DNA of 22,387 bases from JBCFBK01 sp038562555 (GTDB lineage Bacteria; Bacteroidota; Bacteroidia; Bacteroidales; Prolixibacteraceae). This document shows, in pieces, positions 13,744-22,387 of this stretch. The stretch covers positions 1-22,387 of the forward strand of contig JBCFBK010000072.1 of NCBI GenBank assembly GCA_038562555.1. The letters run 5' to 3'. The position numbers were made by a program, and so were the translations under genes. Every line of letters starts with the position of its first letter. Position 1 is the first letter of the stretch. The notes beneath the pieces were generated by a model. That model saw nothing but the letters and a program-made list of their open reading frames with translations. It did not search any database and was not told the origin of the DNA.

Positions 13744-16700
13744 TATTCAGCGAATCGCGTCAGTAATTTCATCGTTACTTTCAGTATTTTAATTAGTTCC
13801 GGATTTTTCGAAAGATGATTTTCCAGGAACTCAGCGACCTGTTTTTCCAGAATATTGCCTTTATCAAGTTCAGGATATCCGGCAACCAGTTTTTCATTCC
13901 GGTCGTTGAACTGCGAAAGGTTTTCACGAAGCAAACTCAGGAACTCTTCGTTCAGTTCCTTTTCACAGCGCACCAGGTTCAGCATCAGCATCAGCAGCGT
14001 CCGGATCAGCTCTTCGCCGATTCGGACCGCTCCCCCTGCCTCAGGCGAAAGCCCGATCTCGTACAGGCGGGCAAGCAGCTCACCGATGCGTTTGATGATC
14101 GCGGGCTTCTCGTTCACGGCGCCTGCAGCCATCATCTCCTTCAATTTCTTCAGAAGAGCCACCGTTTCCCTTAAAAACAGGACCATTTCACGGCTGTTCG
14201 CTACGCGGATAAGGCGTGTCGAATTGACAGACGACAGCTCTGCGAGTTTCTGATCGATAAACTTCTGCACAAATTCGGCGCATTTTTCATCGTGTACCGG
14301 AGGCTCAGGTTCAGGTTCAGGTTCGGGTTCGGGCTGAGGTTCCGGTTCCGGCTCGACCGGTTCTGTCGGTTCGGTGGGTTCTTCCGGCTCCTCCTCCGCT
14401 TTCTGAATGATAAATGAAACCGGAGGACAGGACGATTTGCAAACGTAGGGCAGGCAGAAATCGGCAATGATCCGGTCTTTTTCGGGAAGGCGAATCTCGT
14501 TCGTAATGATTCCTTTGATATCCGAAATCTTCTCGTTCAGCAGTCTGGTAATTGCATTGGAATAAGCACTTCCTGCTATAATATTGTTTGCTTTAAAGTA
14601 ATTGTCCAGTTCTTTTTCCTTATCGATCTTTTCTTCATTTTCAGCCACGAAAACTGCGAAACGGTCGGTATCCTGGTAGGCACGGGCCGCCTCTGTTTTA
14701 CCCGCAGTTACAGCCGCAGCCACGCTGGCCGTCAATCGGTCGGTTGGAAACCGCTTTACCGGCGTGGCGGCGTAAACCATCACAAAAGTTCCGCCCCTGG
14801 GTACACCGGCCTTATGCTCCAGTCCGGGATGGTCTTCAGCATAGCGGGCAAAGGAAAGCTGCTCCAAAATAGCAGCCTTCCGTTTTTCCATTTCTTTGCG
14901 GATGAGTTCCAGTTTTTCGCTGCCGCAACAGATGGCCGAAAGCTTGTCGGCCATCGCCAGGTACTTCGCTTCGTACCCGGTTTTGCCGGCCGTTGCAAAA
15001 TACTTCTCTGCCCGGGTACGCATCACCTGCAGGCGTTTGCAGAAGTCGTTCGTTGCCGCCCGGTACCGGCCGATCAGATCGTCGGTGATATCCTTCACCC
15101 CGGCAGGCGTGTATTTCTGTATTACCGCGAGGTTCCCGATAATCTGCATGGGATACTCGAACGTAATGTAACGCTGGTCCTCATTGAGTTTGGTCAGCTC
15201 CGGATCGTTTGCAGCCACCGCACGGGCCTTCTCCATAAACTCATCGGCCGAGGCCACATCGGCTTCGAGCACTTTGGCATAGTACTTCCCGAAGGTCTCA
15301 GCGCTGGTGTCCATTCCCGTTTCGACCGTGCGGCTCACCTTGAAGAAAGCTGCTGACGATAATTTTTCGGAGCCGACCCTTGAAGCCGGCGAAACAATCC
15401 TCCCGGTGGCAATCTCCGGCTTTTCGGCGGCCGGCTGAACGATCAGGGAGGACGCAGCCGCGCTGATCACCCAGGGATTGTCGGCTCCGCCGAGGTATTT
15501 CGAGAAGTTAACGTGTGGTTTCTCAACAGAAGGTGTGAATCCTGAATAAAACCGGGTGGCATCAGTTATTAAACAATCTGTTTCGGTCTGAAAGGCTTTC
15601 AGCATGACATCCAGATCTTCAAAGCGGCATTCGAAGTCGTTCAGGTCAACATCCGCTGCCCGCACGTCGCCCAGTCTCACCGCGGCCAGATCGATCGGTA
15701 CCCCTTTTTCTTTCCGGATCACATCCAATTCTGTCATTGCTGTTTTCCAGTCCTTCCCGATGTGCCCCTCGATACGGAAAAAGTCGTACGGATCGATATC
15801 CAGATCGAGCGGTTCCTTTATCTCCGGATTGTGACAGGAATAGTTCAGGAAAGTCTGCTTCATAAGCTTACGGTCGTAGTTCCACTCCTGTGCAATTTTC
15901 TCAAAGCCGGGATAATAAAAAGGGATTGCCCGCTCCTCAAGCGGCCTGTTATAATCATTCGATGGCGTAATCCGGATGGCATCGGCTTTTGCGGTGTTAA
16001 AGGTTTCGACCATGACCTGCAGGCGCAGCCACATGCCGATGGCCCGGTTTACCCGTTCGTTGCGGGAAGTGATGGCAGGCGAAGGATAAAACACGTGGCG
16101 GTACTCCTGAGGTTCGGGGGTGAACGGCGCATTGGGAGCGCCCAGCATAACATGTTTGGGAAAGGCGAACAGGTCGGGTATACACTCAAAGGCGATACTG
16201 TAAAGCTGGTCGCGCAGTTCATTATAGGCTGCCACCATGTCCTTATAGAAGTCGTAGGTATACTGCGCCTGGTAGATGCTCGTTTCGGCTGTGAGCAAGC
16301 CGTGCAGCCTTTCGATAAGCTTGTCAGGATCACTGCTTTTACCTTTGTCGATCATGAAACTGAACGTTTTATACAGCTTGCCGATCGCCTTGCAAAGCGC
16401 GTCGCTACCCTCCCGGTATACGACACGGTAAGCGCCTGCCAGGGTGGAGCTGGTCAGGGTTGCCTTTCTGCTGATGATCACTCGTTTGGGAAGGATCACC
16501 GGCAGCTTAAACCAGGATGAAGCAGCCTGATGGTATTTGGTATAAATGGTGTCATGGATCGGATCGCCGCTGTCATTACCCGTGAGCCGTTCCGCATCCT
16601 GGCGGGAAAGAGCGAGCACCAGTGGCCTCGCTACCTGACGGCTTCCCATGTTTTCGCAGCTTACGGGAGTGCATTTTTCCGGTTTCCGCGAATAATACTC

Positions 16701-17171
16701 CAGATAAAGCAAGGCCACATAGTCCTTTATTTTTGTTGAAAGTTCGCCAATCTTCAGGACATCGGCATCTGTGCTCTGCCCGGCTTCCTCCGCTTCCTTT
16801 TCAGTCAGCAGCCGGTAAAGCGTAAGTTGTCCTTCTGCCCCGGCAGCCTGATAATAAAAAGGGTCGTACCGGCATTCCTCCGGTGCCTGATAAACCACCG
16901 CATGCGTAAAGAGGCGTTCATCCATTCGCAGAAGATCGCCGTCGGTGGTTACAGCCACACCCGGATAAAGGGCAACTCCCTTCCTGCTGCTTTTCAACTT
17001 AAGCCCGCACACGATGCCGGTTCCGAAAAGACACGTTCGGCTCAGGCGGTGCTGGTCTTCAAAAAAATCGATGAGCTCATTTAGCTGAACCTCCGTCAAT
17101 ACCTGGTCCTTTACGAACCGGCTGTATTCCGGATTCAAAGTGCCGAGCTGAAGTTTCTGACTGGTTGCCAT
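13743..17171 (-). CDS. Large eCIS protein in the tail-fibre (Afp13) slot, function unknown
   Basis: 1142 aa, not assigned to a named family here. The N-terminal 10-85 has a pattern seen in phage tail and eCIS accessory proteins: a VLTEVQLNELIDFFE helix, then GTGIVCGLKL and VALYPGVAVTTDG strands. A long helical middle follows. Near 780-800 is a PRGGTFVMVY motif and near 900-915 an ADFCLPYVCKSSCPP motif with three cysteines. Residues about 925-962 are a Pro/Glu repeat (EP dipeptides), and 963-1142 are predicted helical. No signal peptide. It lies between the Afp12-like and tape-measure genes, where Afp13 (the receptor-binding fibre) is encoded in Serratia Afp and Photorhabdus PVC. It starts 12 bp after the previous stop and ends by overlapping the next ATG. 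A baseplate-attached or target-recognition part is a reasonable inference but not shown. Confidence 0.72.
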   Translation of the reverse strand: MATSQKLQLGTLNPEYSRFVKDQVLTEVQLNELIDFFEDQHRLSRTCLFGTGIVCGLKLKSSRKGVALYPGVAVTTDGDLLRMDERLFTHAVVYQAPEECRYDPFYYQAAGAEGQLTLYRLLTEKEAEEAGQSTDADVLKIGELSTKIKDYVALLYLEYYSRKPEKCTPVSCENMGSRQVARPLVLALSRQDAERLTGNDSGDPIHDTIYTKYHQAASSWFKLPVILPKRVIISRKATLTSSTLAGAYRVVYREGSDALCKAIGKLYKTFSFMIDKGKSSDPDKLIERLHGLLTAETSIYQAQYTYDFYKDMVAAYNELRDQLYSIAFECIPDLFAFPKHVMLGAPNAPFTPEPQEYRHVFYPSPAITSRNERVNRAIGMWLRLQVMVETFNTAKADAIRITPSNDYNRPLEERAIPFYYPGFEKIAQEWNYDRKLMKQTFLNYSCHNPEIKEPLDLDIDPYDFFRIEGHIGKDWKTAMTELDVIRKEKGVPIDLAAVRLGDVRAADVDLNDFECRFEDLDVMLKAFQTETDCLITDATRFYSGFTPSVEKPHVNFSKYLGGADNPWVISAAASSLIVQPAAEKPEIATGRIVSPASRVGSEKLSSAAFFKVSRTVETGMDTSAETFGKYYAKVLEADVASADEFMEKARAVAANDPELTKLNEDQRYITFEYPMQIIGNLAVIQKYTPAGVKDITDDLIGRYRAATNDFCKRLQVMRTRAEKYFATAGKTGYEAKYLAMADKLSAICCGSEKLELIRKEMEKRKAAILEQLSFARYAEDHPGLEHKAGVPRGGTFVMVYAATPVKRFPTDRLTASVAAAVTAGKTEAARAYQDTDRFAVFVAENEEKIDKEKELDNYFKANNIIAGSAYSNAITRLLNEKISDIKGIITNEIRLPEKDRIIADFCLPYVCKSSCPPVSFIIQKAEEEPEEPTEPTEPVEPEPEPQPEPEPEPEPEPPVHDEKCAEFVQKFIDQKLAELSSVNSTRLIRVANSREMVLFLRETVALLKKLKEMMAAGAVNEKPAIIKRIGELLARLYEIGLSPEAGGAVRIGEELIRTLLMLMLNLVRCEKELNEEFLSLLRENLSQFNDRNEKLVAGYPELDKGNILEKQVAEFLENHLSKNPELIKILKVTMKLLTRFAE

Positions 17172-17183
17172 ATTTCTTGTATT

Positions 17184-19964
17184 TTAATGATCAGGATTGG
17201 AATTGGTTTCAAGTGAACCGAGTGTTGACGATCCCAGTACAACCGGATTTTTTTCGATGGTATCGTCGTCGCAATCGGAAAGTTGTCCTTCCTCATACAC
17301 GGTGAAAAGCTCCTCCAGCACGGCCATCAGAGAGGTCAGTGTCTGTTTGGAAGCCTGTTTGAGCGGATCGGCCGACTTTTCCCTTTCGTTGAGCCAGGCC
17401 AGGTAAGTATCTTCGAACTTTTTCATCATTTCTTCGCTCACAAAACAGATCCGGGGCAACACATGCGCCGGTGTCTCCATCCGGATGATCCGTTCCGCAA
17501 ACCTCCTGAAATGCTTGTCCCGGAGGCGCACACCATAACCAGGTAAAACCACCGTCACCCGGAAAGAATAAGGGTCTACAGGCGGACAGTACGAGCCGTT
17601 GGCGTCGATGCACACGGGCAGGAAAGGCTGATCGCCGGAAGGAATGCCCAAGTCGGGCCGAAGCAGGATATGTTCGAGCACGTAAAGTCCTTCAGGCCGG
17701 AATTCGTTGGTGAAATAGTCGATCAGCCCGGCCACCCTCTCCTGTGCGGTCGGATTGTCAAACAACCCCGGATGAACGGCCAGTTTCTTTTCGGAACTGT
17801 CTTTTAACCGGATCGTAAGTTTGTTGCCGTTCTGTTCGGTCAAATAAAAGGCAGGGTCCGAAGCCAGCAGGGCGGCCAGGCCGATCTCCTCCCAGGCGTC
17901 AGCCTTTTTGATAAAATCTTTGTTCAGGCTTTCGAGCACCACCTCCCCTTCCCGGCGGATGGTCCAGCCATAACACTGGACTTCCGTCTCCACCCCGTTC
18001 AGCACAAGGTTTTTGACATGGGTTTTATCGACGCTGCAGGGAAGTTCAGACAGGCGTCGTTTCCTGGAGGGGTTATCGCCCAACATCAGGGAAAGCCGCC
18101 GTTCCATACCGGAAACATTCTCCGGGGTGCTTTCAACGGAAAGGGAATTCAGGTAATCCAGTCCGCTGCCCCGGAAAGCGCTGACCTGCGGATAGTCGCG
18201 GAGGAAGCGAACTTTATGCCGGATCACGGCCCGGCCTGCATCCTTTTCATACAACCGGTACATCAGGAATACATATTCGTTAAACTGTTCGGCAAAGCGG
18301 GCAAGCAGATGATCCAGGAACCGATTTTTCCGTTCCACGTAAGGATCCAGTTCGGCCTCTGCCAGGAGCTCCTCAATGGCTGTCTCCCAGTGTTCTTCGT
18401 TACTGAACAGTTGATCCGCATCCCGGAGGTTTTTAATTCCGTTCGCAAAATAGGTCCGCGCATGGGAAGCATCGGCCGACAAAAGTTCGCCGGCGTGAGC
18501 CAGTTGGGCGAAATAGCAGGCCAGCACCTGATCAAAAAACAGGAGATAAGCCTTCAGTTGCTTTGCCTGGGCTTTTCGTCCGGTAGAGGCGCTTTCCGGA
18601 AGCCCTTCCCGGCCAATACCGTAAACCCCGGGAAAATCATTCTGAAAGCTCCCGTAATGCTTCACGTCACTGAAACCACCTTCAGGTATGGGCAAGTCGC
18701 TTGTCACCTTCGAGAGGACAGCCTCCCGGTAAGCCGACCTGATCTTTTGAAGCCTCTGCTGCGCCTCCGCCCGCTTCAGTTCAACCGGAACCGGACCCTT
18801 CCACAGGTTAAGCACGGAGTTATCGGTGCAAAACACGGGTTTATGCCCGGGCGAAATACAAAGGTTCCATTTATCGCGGCTCACCGCACTCCTCACCACA
18901 TCCCGGTCTTCTTCACTGCAACTGCAAAGGCCAAATTCAATGTCCCTGATCAGGCTTACGCCTTCGGTTTCCATGATGACGCGGATCAGATCACTGAGGC
19001 GAACTTCCTTCCTCAATTCGCTTTCCCGGAGGTCCTCTTTCCGGATGAAGCCTTTCCTGGCAAACGGATTTCCCGGTGTCCGGTAAGGATAGTCATCCCT
19101 GAAATCAAACACCGGCCCCTCAAAGATCTCGTCGGCGGTTTTCCCCATTTCGCGCATCTCCCGAAGGTTGTAAAAGGGAATGTCGGGCGAGAGGTACCGG
19201 TCGATGTTAAAAACGATCCGGGCCCACACCTGCTCGGGGTCGGCAGCAGGCATGAGTTCGATGTCGCCGCAAACGACCACTCCCTGGGGCGGTACCTCAG
19301 CCACGGTGTCAAGATCCTCACAAAGGTTCCGGTAACGATGGTAAACCTGCGTAACCAGCGAGACAATATCTGCTTTGGCTTTCATGACAAGCAACTCCAG
19401 CTCTCCCTCACTGAGTTCGGGATGGTCTTCAGCCAGGGGCAGGCGCGATTGGTCATAATCGATCAAAATACGATTCAGTCCCTGCAGCCCGAATTCAATC
19501 TCCCGTTCAGGGTCAGCCTGTTCTCCCTCCTTTTTATACCGCAGTTCCGGTTTGCCGCTCACTGCCGTCTGCCGGTAGCGGGCAATGACCCCGCGGGGTG
19601 AAGGAAGGATCCAGGCATTTCTCACGCCGTCGATCCTCACGAACAGTTCCCGGTAATCGTCGGCCGTTACGGGCGCGGAAGGCAGGGCCTTAATGGCCGA
19701 AAGAAACTGTCCGTGCATATGCTGCATGTTACCGGCCGGCCTGGCCAGCAGGTCCTCGACCGGCATTGCGATGCGATATTCCAGATCAGTGAGCGCATAA
19801 CAAAGTAACTCAAGGGTAGTCACCCCCGGATCATGAATATTATAATCGGTCCAAAGCCCGGAAGAAAGCTGTTCAATGTATTTTAAACCTTCCGCACGCA
19901 GAAAGGCCCACGACTTGCCAATCGTTTCATCCGGCTCTTTGGGTATGGTCAGACTCTCATTCAT
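17184..19964 (-). CDS. eCIS baseplate wedge protein (Afp12-like)
   Basis: Baseplate component of 926 aa, the second baseplate protein of eCIS (counterpart of phage T4 gp7/gp53-region wedge parts). The diagnostic N-terminal motif is at 32-65: the TDYNIHDPGVTTLELL segment followed by CYALTDLEYRI, typical of baseplate J-like wedge proteins. It is followed by PSAPVTADDYRELF at 95-108 and DGVRNAWILP at 102-111. Later parts contain a helical region with FFDQVLACYFAQLAHAGELL and a C-terminal RMETPAHVLPRICFVS segment seen in the same family. No signal peptide. Its ATG lies inside the stop region of the upstream gene (8-bp overlap, ATGAATGA), so the two baseplate proteins are probably translated in a coupled way and made in matched amounts. 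Confidence 0.85.
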   Translation of the reverse strand: MNESLTIPKEPDETIGKSWAFLRAEGLKYIEQLSSGLWTDYNIHDPGVTTLELLCYALTDLEYRIAMPVEDLLARPAGNMQHMHGQFLSAIKALPSAPVTADDYRELFVRIDGVRNAWILPSPRGVIARYRQTAVSGKPELRYKKEGEQADPEREIEFGLQGLNRILIDYDQSRLPLAEDHPELSEGELELLVMKAKADIVSLVTQVYHRYRNLCEDLDTVAEVPPQGVVVCGDIELMPAADPEQVWARIVFNIDRYLSPDIPFYNLREMREMGKTADEIFEGPVFDFRDDYPYRTPGNPFARKGFIRKEDLRESELRKEVRLSDLIRVIMETEGVSLIRDIEFGLCSCSEEDRDVVRSAVSRDKWNLCISPGHKPVFCTDNSVLNLWKGPVPVELKRAEAQQRLQKIRSAYREAVLSKVTSDLPIPEGGFSDVKHYGSFQNDFPGVYGIGREGLPESASTGRKAQAKQLKAYLLFFDQVLACYFAQLAHAGELLSADASHARTYFANGIKNLRDADQLFSNEEHWETAIEELLAEAELDPYVERKNRFLDHLLARFAEQFNEYVFLMYRLYEKDAGRAVIRHKVRFLRDYPQVSAFRGSGLDYLNSLSVESTPENVSGMERRLSLMLGDNPSRKRRLSELPCSVDKTHVKNLVLNGVETEVQCYGWTIRREGEVVLESLNKDFIKKADAWEEIGLAALLASDPAFYLTEQNGNKLTIRLKDSSEKKLAVHPGLFDNPTAQERVAGLIDYFTNEFRPEGLYVLEHILLRPDLGIPSGDQPFLPVCIDANGSYCPPVDPYSFRVTVVLPGYGVRLRDKHFRRFAERIIRMETPAHVLPRICFVSEEMMKKFEDTYLAWLNEREKSADPLKQASKQTLTSLMAVLEELFTVYEEGQLSDCDDDTIEKNPVVLGSSTLGSLETNSNPDH

Positions 19965-22387
19965 GGCATACCAGTTCTTTATTGATTAACTGAATGGAAT
20001 GTTCCGGCGCCGATACCAGGATCGTCTTCGCCGATGATGCGGAAATAATCTGCAGATCGTTCGTGTTCAGGTCGTTTTCGTCCAGGCGGTGGATCATTCG
20101 CACGCGCGAAACAAAATCGACGTAAGGCCGGGTCTCCAGAAAACGGATCATGACACTCTTGTAAACCGTGCCACCGAAGTGCATCCCGCTGAAGTCGCCG
20201 AATGCCCACGGTGAAAGGTAACGGATCAGATCTTCGTTCAATTTTTTCACATAGGTATTCGGATCAAACTGATCGTAAAATTTTACCCGGAAGTCCAGCT
20301 TCACCGTTTCATAGAGGGGATTCATGACATGAAACCGCACGTGGAGCGAATGAAGCGCCGACACAAACGAACTGATTTGCGCGAGCAGGCCCTGACTGGC
20401 GCGGGGCTTCAGCGGGTCGAAGCTGGTCCGGAGACGAATGTCAGGGACCACCACCAGCGAAACATCGCCCGGAGAGCGCCCGGAAGACGCGGGATTTCCT
20501 TTCCCGTCTACCGGCGCAGAATGACTCAGGCATTTCAGCTTGTACACAGCAGGAAACTCCTGCAACACCAGCCGCTCATAGTCCCAGATGGTTATGGCCC
20601 GCTGTTTATGCCTCAGCCGCTCGCTCACCCGCAGGTAAAAAGCCCGGCTGTCTTCGGCGGCTTTTCCGCCGAAGGACGCGTAAGGCTGGTTTATTTTTTT
20701 GATCAGTGCGGGCTTGCCTGCCATGCTGCTGATTGTTCCCGCCGGCAGCCTCCCCTCACTTTCGCTTCCCGTGAAAACAGCCTCCGCCGCCTGTGCATCA
20801 AGCGAGATCAGCCGGCATACCGATGAATGGGAAAGCCCTTCCGGCAAACATGCCCTGATCCAGATCAGGTCTTCGGCAAAAAGCGTGTTCTCCGGATCAG
20901 CGCCGGGCGGAATGATCAGTCTGATGATGCCTGAACGAAGCAGGTTGGCTGTACCATCGGCTAAAATCCAGTCGCCGGTGAGCGTTTTCCATTTGTTCGA
21001 AACGAGCAGCGACCAGGCAATTTTCTTATCTTTTCCAAAGGTCGGGGCCAGCGGATTTTCGCTTCCCTCAGCAACCTGAAAAAGCAGGTTGACCGTATCG
21101 TATGCTTTCGCCCGGTCGAGGCCGATATAAAATTCGCCTTCGGGAGAAAAGTCAGGGACCAACCCGGGCGCTTTTCCACCGGTCAGATATCCCGAATGGA
21201 GATCCTTTTTCAGCGAAACAGCGGCTTCATGCTGGCCGAATGGCTCTTCATAAAATAAACTCACAGCGCCGGCCGCGGGATCTGCCTGATCAAAACCGCG
21301 GACCTCCGAAGCGGAATAAGCAAGGCTGAGTGACGAGGCAGCGGGCATCCAGGGCTGAAGCGGAAGGATATACTCCGGATGGTTGATCCGCGCGATGGCC
21401 GCCAGTGCATAAAGATGCGCAAAATACTCATGCAAAAAGCTTTGTTCCAGCGTCATCCGCATGTACCCGGAACGGGTGGAAACCGTAAAGGCCTGCTCCT
21501 TTTTGCCAAAATCGTGTGCTGTTTTCTTCCGTCGATCCGGCTGGCCGGCTGCGTCCGGCTTCAGTTCCAGCGGCACGGAGAAAAGTTCCTGCCCGGCCAC
21601 ATCGCCTGATGCAGGATACCAGCTGTTATCCTGAAGGTATTGAAGCTTTACCGTAAAATGGTCGTCTCCCCCAATCTTTCTCTCGCTGACACTTTCTTCT
21701 CCGGTCACCTGATAATCGTTGCTGTTTTGATCAATAAACTTTTTCAGGTAGGCGGCATAATGAGCGGAGAGGTCACCCGGTTTGTCCTTCCAGGAAAGGT
21801 CCAGGCTGATGTTGCTCCAGTTCTTTTCAAAAAGCTCGGGATAACCAATATAGCAATGAGATCCGGCACCCGGAGTGGGACCAAAGGGAAAGAAAACCTT
21901 TGAGGGGTCAAGCTTTCCGTGGTCATTCTCCAGAAGAAGCTCTTTTGCACCCGACACATTTACCTGTATTTCGGCTTTGAGGAGGGTTAGCTTCCTCAGG
22001 GCATCATAAACACTAAAGGCACCCTGAAGCGCGGTATCGATCAGGATCCGGAGCACCGGATCCGCGGTTGTGTATTTGCCCTTATGGACCGGCCGGTGGT
22101 ACGGGGTGACCGGCGGCACCGAAGGCGCCAGTTCGATCACCAGCGAAAGCACACGTCCTTTGATGCTGACCGTTGCCGGTACACCGATCCAGTCTTTCTC
22201 TCCGGTCAGGGAACAGTTCAGGCATTTAGACAGTGCGGAAGCGGCCGGAAGACTGGTTCCTTCACCGCCGCCAAGGCTAAGATTCACGAGAATGCTCCGG
22301 CTACCCTCCTTCAGCAGCAAAACCGGAGAAGCCAGGGCAAAGCCCACCTTCGCCTTTGCCCAGGAAGAATCGCCAAAAGCCTGCCAC
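19957..22387 (-). CDS. eCIS baseplate J-like protein (Afp11-like), 5' end outside window
   Basis: First of the two baseplate wedge proteins (gp6/gp47 J family); at least 809 aa are visible. The frame runs open to the window edge, and the residues before the GTG at 22347 (FGDSSWAKAK) continue naturally into VGFALASPVLLLKEG, a conserved N-terminal element, so that GTG is not the start. The C-terminal third has the J-family hallmarks: RAITIWDYERLVLQEFP, then a VSLVVVPDIR strand, a helical stretch, VRFHVMNPLYETVKLDF and a YVKKLNEDLIRYLSPW segment. It ends with an ILVSAPEHSI motif typical of eCIS members. It overlaps the next gene by 8 bp. Upstream genes (sheath, tube, spike) and the promoter are not in the window. 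Confidence 0.87.
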   Translation of the reverse strand, partial: WQAFGDSSWAKAKVGFALASPVLLLKEGSRSILVNLSLGGGEGTSLPAASALSKCLNCSLTGEKDWIGVPATVSIKGRVLSLVIELAPSVPPVTPYHRPVHKGKYTTADPVLRILIDTALQGAFSVYDALRKLTLLKAEIQVNVSGAKELLLENDHGKLDPSKVFFPFGPTPGAGSHCYIGYPELFEKNWSNISLDLSWKDKPGDLSAHYAAYLKKFIDQNSNDYQVTGEESVSERKIGGDDHFTVKLQYLQDNSWYPASGDVAGQELFSVPLELKPDAAGQPDRRKKTAHDFGKKEQAFTVSTRSGYMRMTLEQSFLHEYFAHLYALAAIARINHPEYILPLQPWMPAASSLSLAYSASEVRGFDQADPAAGAVSLFYEEPFGQHEAAVSLKKDLHSGYLTGGKAPGLVPDFSPEGEFYIGLDRAKAYDTVNLLFQVAEGSENPLAPTFGKDKKIAWSLLVSNKWKTLTGDWILADGTANLLRSGIIRLIIPPGADPENTLFAEDLIWIRACLPEGLSHSSVCRLISLDAQAAEAVFTGSESEGRLPAGTISSMAGKPALIKKINQPYASFGGKAAEDSRAFYLRVSERLRHKQRAITIWDYERLVLQEFPAVYKLKCLSHSAPVDGKGNPASSGRSPGDVSLVVVPDIRLRTSFDPLKPRASQGLLAQISSFVSALHSLHVRFHVMNPLYETVKLDFRVKFYDQFDPNTYVKKLNEDLIRYLSPWAFGDFSGMHFGGTVYKSVMIRFLETRPYVDFVSRVRMIHRLDENDLNTNDLQIISASSAKTILVSAPEHSIQLINKELVCHE

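Noticed and set aside
18018..19601. A 527-codon open frame on the plus strand, antisense to the Afp12-like gene
   Set aside because: The opposite strand has clear baseplate motifs over the whole span. The plus-strand translation shows no recognisable domain, and long antisense frames are expected here from codon bias.
22345..22347. GTG at 22347 as the start of the baseplate J gene
   Set aside because: The frame stays open to the window end and the residues upstream continue a conserved N-terminal element, so the gene is cut by the window.
5423..22387. Type VI secretion system or integrated prophage tail
   Set aside because: There are no TssJLM membrane genes, no ClpV double AAA+ ring, and no capsid, terminase or integrase. 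The tape-measure LPWW motif, DUF4157 and single-ring AAA+ point to eCIS.

Overview
The window looks like the chromosome of a member of the Bacteroidota, possibly a Bacteroidales/Marinilabiliales-type carbohydrate degrader. The signs are a surface-lipoprotein-type glycoside hydrolase, a TAnnTTTG-like promoter element, a lack of clear Shine-Dalgarno sites, a near-even base composition, and an extracellular contractile injection system (eCIS) of the layout common in this phylum. This is inference: no rRNA or other phylogenetic marker is present.

Left part, about 1-5400: a small carbohydrate-use locus. On the minus strand, in transcription order, come an MFS sugar/proton symporter (2812-4212), a secreted SGNH hydrolase (2014-2727) and a family GH2 glycosidase lipoprotein (1-1846, cut by the window edge). 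A divergent AraC-family regulator lies on the plus strand (4493-5362). The space between transporter and regulator carries two 9-bp direct-repeat pairs that look like AraC-type half-sites, plus a candidate transporter promoter. The likely logic is that the surface GH2 and SGNH enzymes trim an esterified glycan, the porter imports the sugar and the AraC protein senses it. All three spacers in this part contain short tandem microrepeats with 7-bp or 8-bp units. They are the most puzzling non-coding feature of the window.

Right part, 5423-22387: one long minus-strand operon encoding the second half of an eCIS (Afp/PVC/MAC-like phage-tail device). In transcription order: Afp11-like baseplate J protein (5' end outside the window), Afp12-like baseplate protein, a 1142-aa protein in the tail-fibre (Afp13) slot, the CIS tape-measure-family protein (Afp14 position), a 1143-aa DUF4157 protein with an HNH-like nuclease motif and a long beta-rich C-terminus, the AAA+ ATPase (Afp15 position), a peptidoglycan-binding/CHAP-type hydrolase and a patatin-like phospholipase. 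The first seven junctions from Afp11 to the ATPase overlap or are 12 bp or less; the last two gaps are 28 and 21 bp. A rho-independent terminator at 5361-5400 closes the operon. Sheath, tube, spike and cap genes are not in the window and, if present, lie upstream of 22387 or elsewhere.

The most interesting candidates are the DUF4157-HNH polypeptide as payload, the CHAP hydrolase plus patatin pair at the operon's end (neither has a signal peptide, so they may be cargo or a particle-release module), the unusual fibre-slot protein, and the microrepeat spacers. No RNA genes, insertion sequences or CRISPR arrays were seen.
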